This document shows positions 45,089 to 54,452 of a DNA stretch of 64,000 nt, one piece after another. Both the position numbers and the translations under genes were made by a program. The stretch's first letter is position 1, and each line of letters opens with the position of its first letter. The stretch covers positions 2,831,501-2,895,500 of the forward strand of contig CP070233.1 of NCBI GenBank assembly GCA_017355425.1. The letters run 5' to 3'. Under the pieces are notes generated by a model. That model did not search any database. It was not told where the DNA came from and saw only the letters and a list, made by a program, of their open reading frames with translations. The stretch is from Dolichospermum sp. DET69 (GTDB lineage: Bacteria > Cyanobacteriota > Cyanobacteriia > Cyanobacteriales > Nostocaceae).

Positions 45089-46906
45089 ATGAACAATTTT
45101 ATTAAACAAACCTTAGCAAGTCTAGTTGGCAGTTTAATGGGACTGACTATTTTTTCTGGAGTCAGTACACTGGGTTTCTTATTAATATTGATTGCAGTGG
45201 CTAGTTCCCAAAGTTCAGCCCCAACAGTTAAAGATAAGTCAGTGTTAGTTTTTGACTTGTCTATGAAAATTACCGATAGTGAACCTGATTCTGGTCAATT
45301 ATTGCAAAAAACGTTTAGCGGTGTTGAGGAAAATAGTATTACACTCCGTAAAGTTGTCAAAACCATAGAAAATGCAGGCTATGATCAACGCATTGTGGCT
45401 ATTTATCTAGATGGAACTAATGCTAATAGTGCGGTTGGTTATGCTTCTTTGAAAGAAATTCGCCAAGCACTGGAAAAATTCCGCAAAACTGGGAAGAAAA
45501 TTATTGCCTATAGTACAGATTGGAGTGAACGAGAATATTATCTAAGTTCCGTAGCAAATCAAATTGTAGTTAATCCTATGGGAGCAATGGAAGTGAATGG
45601 TTTAAGTTCACAACCCATGTTCTTAGCAGGAGCATTTCAAAAATACGGTGTTGGTGTGCAGATTGTGCGGGTGGGTAAATTTAAGGGAGCAGTAGAACCG
45701 TTAATTCTTGATAAACTCAGCCCAGAGAACCGGGAACAAACGCAGAAATTATTAGATGATGTTTGGGGAGAATGGCGAACATCTGTGGGTACAAGCCGAA
45801 ATATTTTACCACAGAAGTTACAAGCGATCGCTAATAGTCAACCAATTTTAGAAGCCACAGCAGCTAAATCTAATGGTTTAGTAGATACGATTGCTTACCA
45901 AGATCAAGTATTCACTGATTTAAAAAAATTAACTGGTAAGAATGAAAAAGATAAAACATTCACAAAAATAAGTCTGGGTGATTATGCAGAAGTTCCTGGA
46001 AAATCCTTAGATTCAGATCGTAAAATTGCCGTTGTTTATGCAGAAGGAGAAATAGTCAATGGTAGCGGTGATAATGGTCAAGTCGGAGGTGATAACTTTG
46101 CAAAAATATTCTCAAAAATCAGGCAAAATGATCAAATCAAAGCTGTAGTTCTCAGAATTAATAGCCCTGGTGGTAGTGCAACCGCAGCCGAAATCATGCA
46201 GCGAGAAATCAAATTAACTCGTCAAGTTAAACCTGTCATCGTCTCCATGGGAGATGTAGCTGCTTCTGGTGGTTATTGGATTGCTAGTGATTCCAACCGC
46301 ATTTTTGCCCAACCTAATACCATTACAGGTTCTATTGGTGTCTTTGGTGTATTATTTAATGGTCAAAAATTGGGCAATAATAATGGCATAACTTGGGATA
46401 CTGTAAAAACAGCCCAATATGCAGATCAACAAACCATTTCCCGTCCTAAATCACCCCAAGAATTAGCATTGTATCAACGCAGTGTTAACAACATTTATAA
46501 TCTATTTTTGCAGAAAGTATCCCAAGGACGTAAATTACCAACTGCAAAAGTAGCAGAAATTGCCCAAGGACGAGTTTGGTCAGGAACAGCAGCCAAACAA
46601 ATCGGTTTAGTTGATGAAATTGGTGGTTTAAATGTAGCTATTGAATATGCAGCTAAACAAGCAAAATTGGGTACTAATTGGGAGTTACAAGAATATCCCC
46701 AAGTGAGTAGCTTTGCAGAACGCTTTTTTGGTAAAAAATTAGATGAAACAAAAGCAAAGTTAGGAATAGAAACAACTCAAACTAAACCCAATAACCCCTT
46801 AATAAATGAGTTAGGAAAACTTCAACAGGAAATTAAGACTTTACAAACAATGAATGATCCTCAAGGGATTTATACTCGCTTACCTGTTAATTTCAAAATT
46901 GAATAG
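45089..46906 (+). CDS. sppA: Signal peptide peptidase SppA, long form
   Basis: A 605-residue serine protease of the membrane that degrades cleaved signal peptides; in cyanobacteria SppA has also been linked to thylakoid adaptation to light. One N-terminal membrane anchor (about residues 8-38), then two SppA domains as in the long type. The general-base lysine is in VGKFKGAVEPL (about residue 199) and the nucleophile serine is in GDVAASGGYWIAS (about residue 393), followed by ITGSIGVFG. The catalytic pair is complete. A HIP1 site is in the gene. Confidence 0.94.
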   Translation: MNNFIKQTLASLVGSLMGLTIFSGVSTLGFLLILIAVASSQSSAPTVKDKSVLVFDLSMKITDSEPDSGQLLQKTFSGVEENSITLRKVVKTIENAGYDQRIVAIYLDGTNANSAVGYASLKEIRQALEKFRKTGKKIIAYSTDWSEREYYLSSVANQIVVNPMGAMEVNGLSSQPMFLAGAFQKYGVGVQIVRVGKFKGAVEPLILDKLSPENREQTQKLLDDVWGEWRTSVGTSRNILPQKLQAIANSQPILEATAAKSNGLVDTIAYQDQVFTDLKKLTGKNEKDKTFTKISLGDYAEVPGKSLDSDRKIAVVYAEGEIVNGSGDNGQVGGDNFAKIFSKIRQNDQIKAVVLRINSPGGSATAAEIMQREIKLTRQVKPVIVSMGDVAASGGYWIASDSNRIFAQPNTITGSIGVFGVLFNGQKLGNNNGITWDTVKTAQYADQQTISRPKSPQELALYQRSVNNIYNLFLQKVSQGRKLPTAKVAEIAQGRVWSGTAAKQIGLVDEIGGLNVAIEYAAKQAKLGTNWELQEYPQVSSFAERFFGKKLDETKAKLGIETTQTKPNNPLINELGKLQQEIKTLQTMNDPQGIYTRLPVNFKIE

Positions 46907-46936
46907 GTAGGGGTTGCTGAATGAACCGAAAGCCTT

Positions 46937-46960
46937 GATAATACTCGCCTTCGACTCTAC
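46937..46960 (+). repeat. Remnant of a group II intron 3' end
   Basis: GATAATACTCGCCTTCGACT followed by CTAC differs by one base from the 3' end of the intron at 33222-35432. No domain V or ORF precedes it. It could be a relic left after an insertion/deletion, or a segment shared by a wider repeat. It lies in the 144-bp gap after sppA. Confidence 0.5.
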
Positions 46961-47050
46961 CTAGTTCATAAACTTCTGAGAAGTCCAAGTTATGGAAACA
47001 CCGTCACCTGTTACCGAGTATTCCTGTAATTGTTAGCATTTTTCTATCGG

Positions 47051-50000
47051 TTATTCTAGCAACAGCACTGATGGTAGTAAATCTGGCTGAGTAAGTCTAA
47101 GTAACTGATAGCCGATACCGGAAGTTCCTTGAAAGAAAGAGGGATGGAATATACCCTGAATAAATGTGTCGAATAATTGATAGGAACCCCGTTCTTTGGC
47201 TCTGTGTACTATCCATGAAGCTTGTTTTATGGCTAAATCAGCTAATTCTTGCCTAGAGAAAGTTTGGGCAGCAATTTGCAGGACTTCTATTCTGCCAAAA
47301 TTCCCACAACAAAGATGATCTTTTCCCCGTAAGCTGAAATTGCGGATAGTTTCCAGAGCTGCTAACACATCTTTTTCAATCTCGGCTGTATTTAAAACTG
47401 AAAGTCCACCCATTCTTGCTAAAGCAATCCCCGGCGCACCGTGACACCAAGCGGTCATAAACCTAGAATCACTATTTATTTGCATTGCTTCTCGATAGTC
47501 AGGCCAGTTCCCTGCTAATTTGTCAAATACGCTTTGTTCATAAGCAACAGATTCTCTAGCCATTTTGAAAAATCTATTGTCATCAGTTGCTTTGTACAAT
47601 CGTAGTAGAGCATAAGCAATGCCAGCCGCACCATGAGAAAATCCAGTTACGAAGTCTGCACCAATTTGATGCCAAGCTCGAAATCCCTTATTGTTTGACG
47701 TGCGAGTGTGTAATAAATGTTCACCACAGCAAATAGCTTTTGCCAAAATTTCGGCAGCGTTCGTTTTTTGATATAAAGCTAATAAAGCTAGAATCGCGCC
47801 TGCTGAACCACTTACCACATCCAAATGTTTATCTTCGTTAATCCATTTAGGAGAAATTAAAGATGCAGCCTCTTGAGCATCTTCCAGCAAAGAGGGCATT
47901 TCTAAAAACTCGGAAATGCGGGTAAACGCGTAGATGAGGGAAGCAATTCCAGCCACACCGCCGATAGTATATCCATTTTTCGATAAAGTTTGAACTGGGA
48001 TTGTGGTGATTGCTTCTCGTAGAGGGATGATTGCTCCTTGAATAAGTTCTGCATATCCAGCACCACCAGTTACTTTTTCTAGAGCTGCTAGAAAAACTAT
48101 AATGCCAGCAGCACCGCCATAAATATCTAATCGTAGAGGCTGTAAGATATATTTTTCGGCTTGCAGTTGGGGCGCAATCCAAGTAATGCTACCATCATGG
48201 CAGTAAAAAGCTAATTCTTGTAATTGTTGAGCAATCATAGTTGCTTCTGCAATCATTTCCTGCGGCGAAAGTACAGCAACCGCATCAAAGTTATCATCTT
48301 TTTCTTTTTCTAAAGAAGTGCTGTGTTTACCAGAGATACTACTCAAACGCAAAATACTTTCAGTTAACCGAATTTGCGTCTTTAAATCTTGTTCATTAAA
48401 AGAATGCAACCGATTAATAACGTTATCAATACTTGTATTTTCACAAAAGCTTTCTAAAATTTCTCCATTGGGTAAGTCTATAGAAGTACTATTTGTATCC
48501 ATACTAAAAAATGGAATATCCATTTGTTCCAAGGCTGCGGTTTCAAACTTGACTAAAGGCCAATGGATAGCTTTTTTGCCAGTATCTAAAGATATCCGAC
48601 TAACAACATCAATCTCGATACTTCTATCAACTCCGTCTCTGAGATATTCTGGTTCAAGCAGTGTTTGCAAGATAGAATTATAAAATTTAGTGTTACGTAA
48701 AATGTAGCGAACTTTTTGCCGAGCCAAGTTGTGAAAAGGACTTTGGGGCGCAAGTAATTCATCTTTTTTATTCGCTAGAAAAAGATACATTTGCTGGAAA
48801 CCTGTCACAACTTCATCCACATAATCAGTTGCTTGTAAGTATTCATCATTTAGCCTTGGTACACTCGACTTCACATCAATAACTATCTGTTGGCTGTCGC
48901 GCTTCATCGCATCCGTATTTGGATGACACCATACGGTTTTGAAAAATGGCAATACTAATTTACCAGCTTCCCGCAAACCTCCAATATTATAAGCTATTTT
49001 CCAATCAGCACTCGGTCGCCACGTAGGCAATAGTCCTACACGAAATACTGAATTCCACCAAATTAAATCAATCGGTCTAATCTGATAGGATTCTGAATAT
49101 TCCCTCTCTAATTTAAAATTATTATGTAGCAAAGTTTCCATATCAATTAGCAATGGATACTCCCCATTAGCAATGATATTTTCGTAATAACAGTCTACCC
49201 CTTCCAATAAATACATTAGACACAGCAGCATCCCCGCACGCTGATAAAATTGATGAGCAGCATTAGCATCTTTAGAAGGTAGATTCTCGGCATATTCTAC
49301 CCATCCGTAGCCTTTTTGGTTGAGAAGTTTTAGCGATTTAAAGGCTAAAGGTATTCCTTGCTGATTCAACCATTCTAAAAACTCAAAATAGGTGCGGTCA
49401 ATACTTAAATTTTTAGGTTTATAAACAAGTTTATCACCTGATTCAAATTGCAAAATTATCACTGCACGTCTGCCGTTATGATAGTCAGAAAGTGCAGGCT
49501 TTAATTCTATTACTCGCCCCAGATTTTGATTATTAAAAATCCTACTTTGAATGCTGACTATATCTGAAGATAACCTCAAAATAAACTCTACATTTGCTTC
49601 TATCCATAATTTGGTTATTGTTGATAGTAAGCGAGCTAAAACAGCATATTCTTCCAGGAATATCCATAACTTACCTTCAAATAGATCAGAAATAAATTCT
49701 GCATATATTTTTGGACTTTTTTGTTCACTTTTTTCCAGAAGTAGGCGTTCTAAAGAAGATAATTTTCTCGAACGAAAGATAGAAAATTCGAGATAAAGCA
49801 CATTACTGGCTATCAACGAAAGGTCTTGAAGCAAATTTAATTCGAGACAAGATATTGCCTCTGGAGTTAACAGTTCATAAACAGAACCTACTTGGGCGAT
49901 TAATTTTGTTTTAGCAATTAAAACAAAAGGACATAAAATTTCTACAAATGGGTATTTAGTTTGAAAATGCTGGTATTCTTCTACAATCATATCAGTATCT

Positions 50001-50293
50001 GTATTTTGCATATAGTCAAATACTTCTTGTAAAAGATTAGCCCATTCTGGTAATTCCTGTGGATTTTTTACAGTAACTGAACCTAATAATTGCTTAACTT
50101 GATTTAATTCAATTTTATCCCAATCAAAACGCCTATTAAATAATTCCCAGTTGCCTTTGGCAATTTTTTTACACCATTGTTCTATGCGTTCGTCTATTAA
50201 GTTTTCATTTTGGTTAATTACATCTGTCAAAAAATTGCCATTTAATCTTTCAAAGATTGAACTAGCTTTTGCTACAATTTTAGCAATATCCAT
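47051..50293 (-). CDS. lanM: Class II lanthipeptide synthetase LanM
   Basis: A 1080-residue bifunctional enzyme that phosphorylates and eliminates Ser/Thr and then forms thioether rings. The N-terminal dehydratase (DUF4135) carries GYGWVEYAENLPS, CYYENIIANGEYPLLIDMET (kinase-like catalytic region, about residues 365-385). The C-terminal LanC cyclase has SHGAAGIAYALLRL, WCHGAPGIALAR (first zinc Cys, about 948) and HLCCGNFGR (about 993). The third zinc ligand is therefore Cys not His (CCG instead of CHG), as in ProcM-type LanMs that process varied NHLP- or Nif11-leader peptides. It is the last gene of the cluster and is separated from the rest by 570 bp with a MITE. Confidence 0.95.
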   Translation of the reverse strand: MDIAKIVAKASSIFERLNGNFLTDVINQNENLIDERIEQWCKKIAKGNWELFNRRFDWDKIELNQVKQLLGSVTVKNPQELPEWANLLQEVFDYMQNTDTDMIVEEYQHFQTKYPFVEILCPFVLIAKTKLIAQVGSVYELLTPEAISCLELNLLQDLSLIASNVLYLEFSIFRSRKLSSLERLLLEKSEQKSPKIYAEFISDLFEGKLWIFLEEYAVLARLLSTITKLWIEANVEFILRLSSDIVSIQSRIFNNQNLGRVIELKPALSDYHNGRRAVIILQFESGDKLVYKPKNLSIDRTYFEFLEWLNQQGIPLAFKSLKLLNQKGYGWVEYAENLPSKDANAAHQFYQRAGMLLCLMYLLEGVDCYYENIIANGEYPLLIDMETLLHNNFKLEREYSESYQIRPIDLIWWNSVFRVGLLPTWRPSADWKIAYNIGGLREAGKLVLPFFKTVWCHPNTDAMKRDSQQIVIDVKSSVPRLNDEYLQATDYVDEVVTGFQQMYLFLANKKDELLAPQSPFHNLARQKVRYILRNTKFYNSILQTLLEPEYLRDGVDRSIEIDVVSRISLDTGKKAIHWPLVKFETAALEQMDIPFFSMDTNSTSIDLPNGEILESFCENTSIDNVINRLHSFNEQDLKTQIRLTESILRLSSISGKHSTSLEKEKDDNFDAVAVLSPQEMIAEATMIAQQLQELAFYCHDGSITWIAPQLQAEKYILQPLRLDIYGGAAGIIVFLAALEKVTGGAGYAELIQGAIIPLREAITTIPVQTLSKNGYTIGGVAGIASLIYAFTRISEFLEMPSLLEDAQEAASLISPKWINEDKHLDVVSGSAGAILALLALYQKTNAAEILAKAICCGEHLLHTRTSNNKGFRAWHQIGADFVTGFSHGAAGIAYALLRLYKATDDNRFFKMARESVAYEQSVFDKLAGNWPDYREAMQINSDSRFMTAWCHGAPGIALARMGGLSVLNTAEIEKDVLAALETIRNFSLRGKDHLCCGNFGRIEVLQIAAQTFSRQELADLAIKQASWIVHRAKERGSYQLFDTFIQGIFHPSFFQGTSGIGYQLLRLTQPDLLPSVLLLE

Positions 50294-50493
50294 AATTTTA
50301 TACCTATGTATAGGAATCCAATTTGATGACTAAAATTATTCGTAGGGGCAGGGAACTTTTAACAGGAAAGCAGGAATAAACGTATACTGAGTTTTGTGAG
50401 CGCAGACTAGTACCGCTTGCTGAGAATTTAGAATGAATACAGCATCAGGTTTTCACAGATTCGGAATGGTTCATTAACTTACACCGTACTGTA

Positions 50494-50602
50494 CTAGTGG
50501 TCTGTCAATTTTGATTTTGTGCGTTACCGATTTCCAGAATTATTGTGGAACAGTCAATACAGAATAATACTACTCACAATTTTAAGCTTGACAGACCACT
50601 AG
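50494..50602. mobile_element. 109-bp MITE with 15-bp terminal inverted repeats
   Basis: CTAGTGGTCTGTCAA (50494-50508) and its exact reverse complement (50588-50602) bound 79 bp of AT-rich DNA. It lies in the 570-bp gap (50294-50863) between LanM and the rest of the biosynthetic genes. The remaining gap is AT-rich with a short AGTCCTATAATTATAGGACT palindrome (50623-50642) and should contain a LanM promoter. Confidence 0.75.
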
Positions 50603-50863
50603 GACAACAAAAATAAATTAGGAGTCCTATAATTATAGGACTTACATACTGTACAAATTAATCATTTTATGATTTCACCAAAATAGCTCGTTTGGGGCTT
50701 GGATTAATGATATTTTCACCCATAAATTAATCGTGGGGTAGGGGTTTAGCTTTTGCTGTACCCCTACGATAAATGTTATTTTCTCGTTTATTCATGCTCG
50801 GTCTTTTCTGTCAATGCGTAACTACTAAATTATTTTTTAATTTTCTGATCATGGTGTTTTTAG

Positions 50864-52030
50864 TTATTTTTTATTAGTTGAAATATTAGGTTTCCAAATC
50901 TGAGTAAAAGACTCAACAGCTAAACGGATCATCTCAGATTCAACTTGATTTTGCTGCTGAAAATTAGCGAGTAGGTATGCTTTAGCTTGCAAACCAATAA
51001 GTGGATGAAAAACCAGCTTCAGGTGACTGAAGGTTGGCTCACAGATAGAGTAATTTAAAATAGATTGCTCATTGGAAGACGGTGCTTCCAGAGGTAGCTT
51101 GGCCTCAATGTCCCAAGGGAAGAGTGCTTGAGCTTTTTGTCTGCTAGATAGCGATCGCTTTTCTAACCAATTTGTAAACTCCACCAGCCATCTACTTCTG
51201 TTTTGGCTACTATCTCCGACGGATGTAGGGTAGCACTCCAAGCCAATTCTCGGTCCGATGGTTGCAGCAATATCTACAGTAATGATCGCCCTCTTTAATA
51301 AATTGGGAATCTGTTGAATTACACTGGTAAGTTCTGCCGCAACTGCATTGCAGCCTAGAGTTTGCAGCCAAGCAGCTATATCTCCTACTTCTTCCCATCT
51401 ACCAAAGTTAACTCTGATAGAAGACACAGGAGCAGTTCCTTCTTTCCTAGAGAGCATCACCCCAAAATGAGTACAATAGACACCTTTCGGCAGAGTATTG
51501 AGGAGAGTTTCTAATCCTTGGTGCAGAGAGTCAGCAACCTTCTCTCCTCTGAGTATCGAAGTTGCTCGACATAGCAACTGGGTGAGGAAACTCTGATTTT
51601 CAGACTGGGAAAGTTCCGGGGAGACATCAAGAAACACCCCAGGTACGGGAATAGCTTCGAGCATTTGATCGCTGTCGAACTCGCACCAAAATACATGATT
51701 TCCCATGAAACCAGCCAACTCTCCCTCGTTTTGGCAAGCGCGATGCAAAGAAATAATTCCTTGCCAAGGAGAAACAGAACCCCATTCTAGGGCGTGGGAA
51801 CTGAAATTTTCGGGAAACGGTAGGGAAAGGTCAATAGTTGAATCCGATTCCAACATTCTCAATTCAAACAACAAGGAATCTGTGAGCGGTAGCTTCGCCG
51901 TCAGGGAACGGATCAATTCTAGAGAATGGGGTGGGAATAGAACGGAATTGAACTGTTCCTTCACTGCATCTAAAATTTTCACAAGCTGCGGTTGCTGTAT
52001 CAAGCCAAGCGATCGCGTGCTATCAGACAA
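50864..52030 (-). CDS. Cluster protein of unknown family, paralogue of 57337-58413
   Basis: 388 residues, soluble, no known catalytic motif. It shares with the gene at 57337-58413 the ordered blocks W-x-EFD-x-D, a FG-V-MLSRK segment, PRIGLE and H-(I/L)-KLVF-x-P followed by AKAY. Overall identity is low, so they are old paralogues in one cluster. A mixed alpha/beta fold with four repeated strand-rich parts is suggested. It starts 23 bp after the 2OG-oxygenase fragment ends, in the same direction. A role in tailoring of the peptide, possibly prenyl transfer, is only a guess from context. Confidence 0.75.
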   Translation of the reverse strand: MSDSTRSLGLIQQPQLVKILDAVKEQFNSVLFPPHSLELIRSLTAKLPLTDSLLFELRMLESDSTIDLSLPFPENFSSHALEWGSVSPWQGIISLHRACQNEGELAGFMGNHVFWCEFDSDQMLEAIPVPGVFLDVSPELSQSENQSFLTQLLCRATSILRGEKVADSLHQGLETLLNTLPKGVYCTHFGVMLSRKEGTAPVSSIRVNFGRWEEVGDIAAWLQTLGCNAVAAELTSVIQQIPNLLKRAIITVDIAATIGPRIGLECYPTSVGDSSQNRSRWLVEFTNWLEKRSLSSRQKAQALFPWDIEAKLPLEAPSSNEQSILNYSICEPTFSHLKLVFHPLIGLQAKAYLLANFQQQNQVESEMIRLAVESFTQIWKPNISTNKK

Positions 52031-52053
52031 AGTTCGTACTCCTATAATCGCAT

Positions 52054-52640
52054 TCAGCTAAAGTAATAAAGCGTTTTGTCGTCTTTAGAAAAGCTAATAA
52101 ATCCGCCAATAGTCATCCGCGGAATTGTCCCCTTAACTTCAGAAATCTGATGCCAAATCTGCCCAGCATCAAAAATTATCAAGTCTCCTTCAGAAATCGG
52201 AATCGAGGTAGGATTGTAGTGGGAGTTTAGATATTTAAGGTCTGTTTTTTTCCCTCCGCCATTACCGTTTTGATTCTGCCAATTGAAATTGTAGAGAACA
52301 AGTTCCCCACCAGCTTCTGGCTTCGTCATTACCATAAAGAAACTAAATATAGTGTCTGCTGATGCTATCTGATTCAGAAGCTGGAATGGCAACGATCCAG
52401 TTTGGAAATAAACTTTTTCACAGTGAGGTGCAATCATCCCAGCAGGATCTACCCACCTAATAGTAGCGGGGGAGTAGGGACTACCATCAAGTCCAAGGGG
52501 TAGAGATACCTTTCTACCGCCTGCTATTTTTGAGAGTAATTGCCCCAAGTGCGCTTCAAAACTGTCTTCAGACCCGAAAAATTGCTCACACTCACTTCTA
52601 AATACCTGCGCGTCCTCAAAATATTGCTCAGATTGGTTGC
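52054..52640 (-). pseudogene. 2OG-Fe(II) oxygenase, C-terminal fragment
   Basis: Frame SEQYFEDAQVFRSECEQFF, then GRKVSLPLG and PATIRWVDPAGMIAPHCEKVYF (first iron ligand region), PEAGGELVLYNF, LIIFDAGQIWHQI (distal His) and PRMTIGGFI (2OG Arg). The catalytic facial triad looks preserved. The coding frame extends upstream of the TTG at 52548 to about 52640. There the preceding frame GLGRKATNLS must be joined by a 1-base change (a missing G would give NLSEYFEDA). The N-terminal half lies at 54130-54387, on the other side of the IscB element. Confidence 0.75.
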
Positions 52641-52678
52641 CTTACGTCCTAATCCCAGAATAATGTAGTGTTTCGTAG

Positions 52679-53926
52679 TCAAAAGTAGGAATAAGCATCT
52701 TTGCTGTGGAGTTTTTTGAAATCAGTAAGTTTACCGCCAATTCTTTTCCCGTCTACCCTTATCTCTAGCCTAGTCGCAGATTGCACTACAACTCGACCTG
52801 AGACACCTTGACAACAGGCGATATCACCTGTGTTCCATTTGTGTTCATACTTTTGTCGGGGGTTAGAGCAAGGGAAACCGAACTTGTTTATACGGCACAA
52901 TCTTCTTGTTCCCTGTCCAGTAGATTTCACTTTTAATATATTTGTTGTTAATATATTTAAGTTTTCTACTACTCCAACACAAGCCGCATCTATCCAGTGT
53001 TCCTTGGGGAGATTTAATTTTCTCCTATTAAATTTTGTCCTTCCACCAGAAGCTGTCGTAATTGGTAATCCAGTTTCTTTTAAAGTGTGGAATAAATCCC
53101 ATCTTGTAGAGTTAACAGCAGCCGCATCCTTTAAAGGTCTTTTTGACTGAAACTTAATTTTTGTTAAGAGTTCTGGTTTTTTAGCCAAAAACTTTTCAAT
53201 GTCCTGTGTTCCTTTTTTTTGATTGCATTTTTCACAGGATAAGCATAAATTACTTATTCTGTTACTTCCTTCTTTCGCTTTAGGTTGAATATGTTCTATT
53301 TGAAGCGGGATATCTTTTGCATCACAGTAGCTACATTTTCTCTCCCATTTCTCTAGTAAATACTCTCTAACTTCGTAACCTTGTAACTCCCCTTGCTGAT
53401 ACTCTATTCCCGATATCTCAGGGTTCTCTAATTGTTGTAAATCAAATCTAACTAACTCTTGAGTAATAGCTGCAATTGGGGCATATTTTATTAATCTTTT
53501 GACCCAAGTGTTAGTAGTCAATACCCGATGTTTTAAACTTGGAGCTAACCAACTTCTTGTGCGGGTTCTATTCAAAAACCGTGGCTTTCTATAGCGAGTA
53601 TGGCGGTTTCTTCTACTACGCCTAATTCCTCTGCGTGTTTCCAACTCACCTTTGATTACATCACCACGATGCTGTAATTCCATTCCCCAAATAACCTCAT
53701 CTCGGTTATTTACCAAGGAAATACCTGTAAATTTAGAGCCGGGATCTATCTTTAAATCAATGGGACAAGTAACGATATTTTCGACTACACGATTCATGAT
53801 TAAGACAAACGGGAAGCGGCGAAATACTGCTGCTTTACCGCTATTCAAAAGCTTTTTAGCTTGTGCTGGATGAATAGGATTCATCGGCGTTTTGTTAGCA
53901 TCAATTAGAAAAACGAAATTTGACAT
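52679..53926 (-). CDS. iscB: IscB RNA-guided nuclease
   Basis: About 415 residues from MSNFVFLIDANKTPMNPIHP, the PLMP domain start; the frame is open 18 codons upstream, to 53980. RuvC-I is PIDLKIDPGSKFTGISLV (Asp), followed by the arginine-rich bridge helix (GIRRSRRNRHTRYRKPRF). RuvC-II has ITQELVRFD (Glu), the HNH domain has CSYCDAKDIPLQIEHIQPKA, NRISNLCLSCEKCNQKKGTQ, and RuvC-III has HWIDAACVG (Asp). All catalytic residues are present, so it should cut both strands under omega RNA guidance. The RNA lies directly upstream on the same strand. The element interrupts a 2OG oxygenase gene. No IscA/TnpA-type transposase is nearby. Confidence 0.95.
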   Translation of the reverse strand: MSNFVFLIDANKTPMNPIHPAQAKKLLNSGKAAVFRRFPFVLIMNRVVENIVTCPIDLKIDPGSKFTGISLVNNRDEVIWGMELQHRGDVIKGELETRRGIRRSRRNRHTRYRKPRFLNRTRTRSWLAPSLKHRVLTTNTWVKRLIKYAPIAAITQELVRFDLQQLENPEISGIEYQQGELQGYEVREYLLEKWERKCSYCDAKDIPLQIEHIQPKAKEGSNRISNLCLSCEKCNQKKGTQDIEKFLAKKPELLTKIKFQSKRPLKDAAAVNSTRWDLFHTLKETGLPITTASGGRTKFNRRKLNLPKEHWIDAACVGVVENLNILTTNILKVKSTGQGTRRLCRINKFGFPCSNPRQKYEHKWNTGDIACCQGVSGRVVVQSATRLEIRVDGKRIGGKLTDFKKLHSKDAYSYF

Positions 53927-53979
53927 TGTTAAATTTGGTCTGTTTGACCAATCCTTATTTCTAAGTAAAGTTTGCTTCA

Positions 53980-54144
53980 ACCTGGTTATCTAAGCTTGTT
54001 AAGGTAAAGACACTTTCCTTTCGGAATGTTTAATCAGTACCGACAGAGCATGGAACTAGCGAATCCCAAGGTGTCTTGACTTAAATAACAGTTACCCTTT
54101 GATTACGCTCAGGGTGGTCTGGTTCACATCTAATCCGTATTACT
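53980..54144 (-). ncRNA. IscB omega RNA with 5' guide
   Basis: Read on the minus strand, the conserved part begins GAACCAGACCACC (54112-54124) and ends near the AACAAGCTTAG block (53990-54000), then the iscB gene follows. The same blocks occur in the orphan RNA at 40941-41092. The 5' guide, taken from the flanking DNA, is expected to be about agtaatacggattagatgtg (minus sense, 54125-54144). That falls inside the 3' end of the interrupted oxygenase fragment, as expected if the guide recognises the insertion site. Exact ends are uncertain. Confidence 0.85.
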
Positions 54145-54387
54145 ACGTTTTAGAATGATCCCTATACCAATAATAGTCCGTGCATATATGCGACCGTAAG
54201 GACAGAAAGTGCTTCGCATCAAAGATGGATTATGCCTCAAAATTTCGCCACGGGAAAGGGCGATTTCTGCGGGCATGAAATCTTTAATGAGGATGCCATC
54301 AATTTTCCCATTTCGGATACTGCCCATGATATCACCGCACCCATGTAAGGACTGGGGATTAAGTTCTAAGAGTTTACACTTGCCCAT
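54130..54387 (-). pseudogene. 2OG-Fe(II) oxygenase, N-terminal fragment
   Basis: 85 codons: NGKIDGILIKDFMPAEIALS, then LRHNPSLMR, PYGRIYARTIIGIGI and a short tail to the stop. This is how a 2OG oxygenase of the IIKDFLxPxE type begins, and the missing half is present at 52054-52640 in the same direction. The IscB element (roughly 52.65-54.13 kb) separates the two. It is likely that a functional gene existed before insertion. Confidence 0.7.
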
Positions 54388-54452
54388 TGTTCACCGATCC
54401 TTTTTTGCTAACGTTTGCTAACAAATGCCTAGAGAGATTTAAGCTGTCATTT

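Noticed and set aside
53652-53873. Plus-strand ORF inside iscB
   Set aside because: Antisense shadow of the RuvC-I region.
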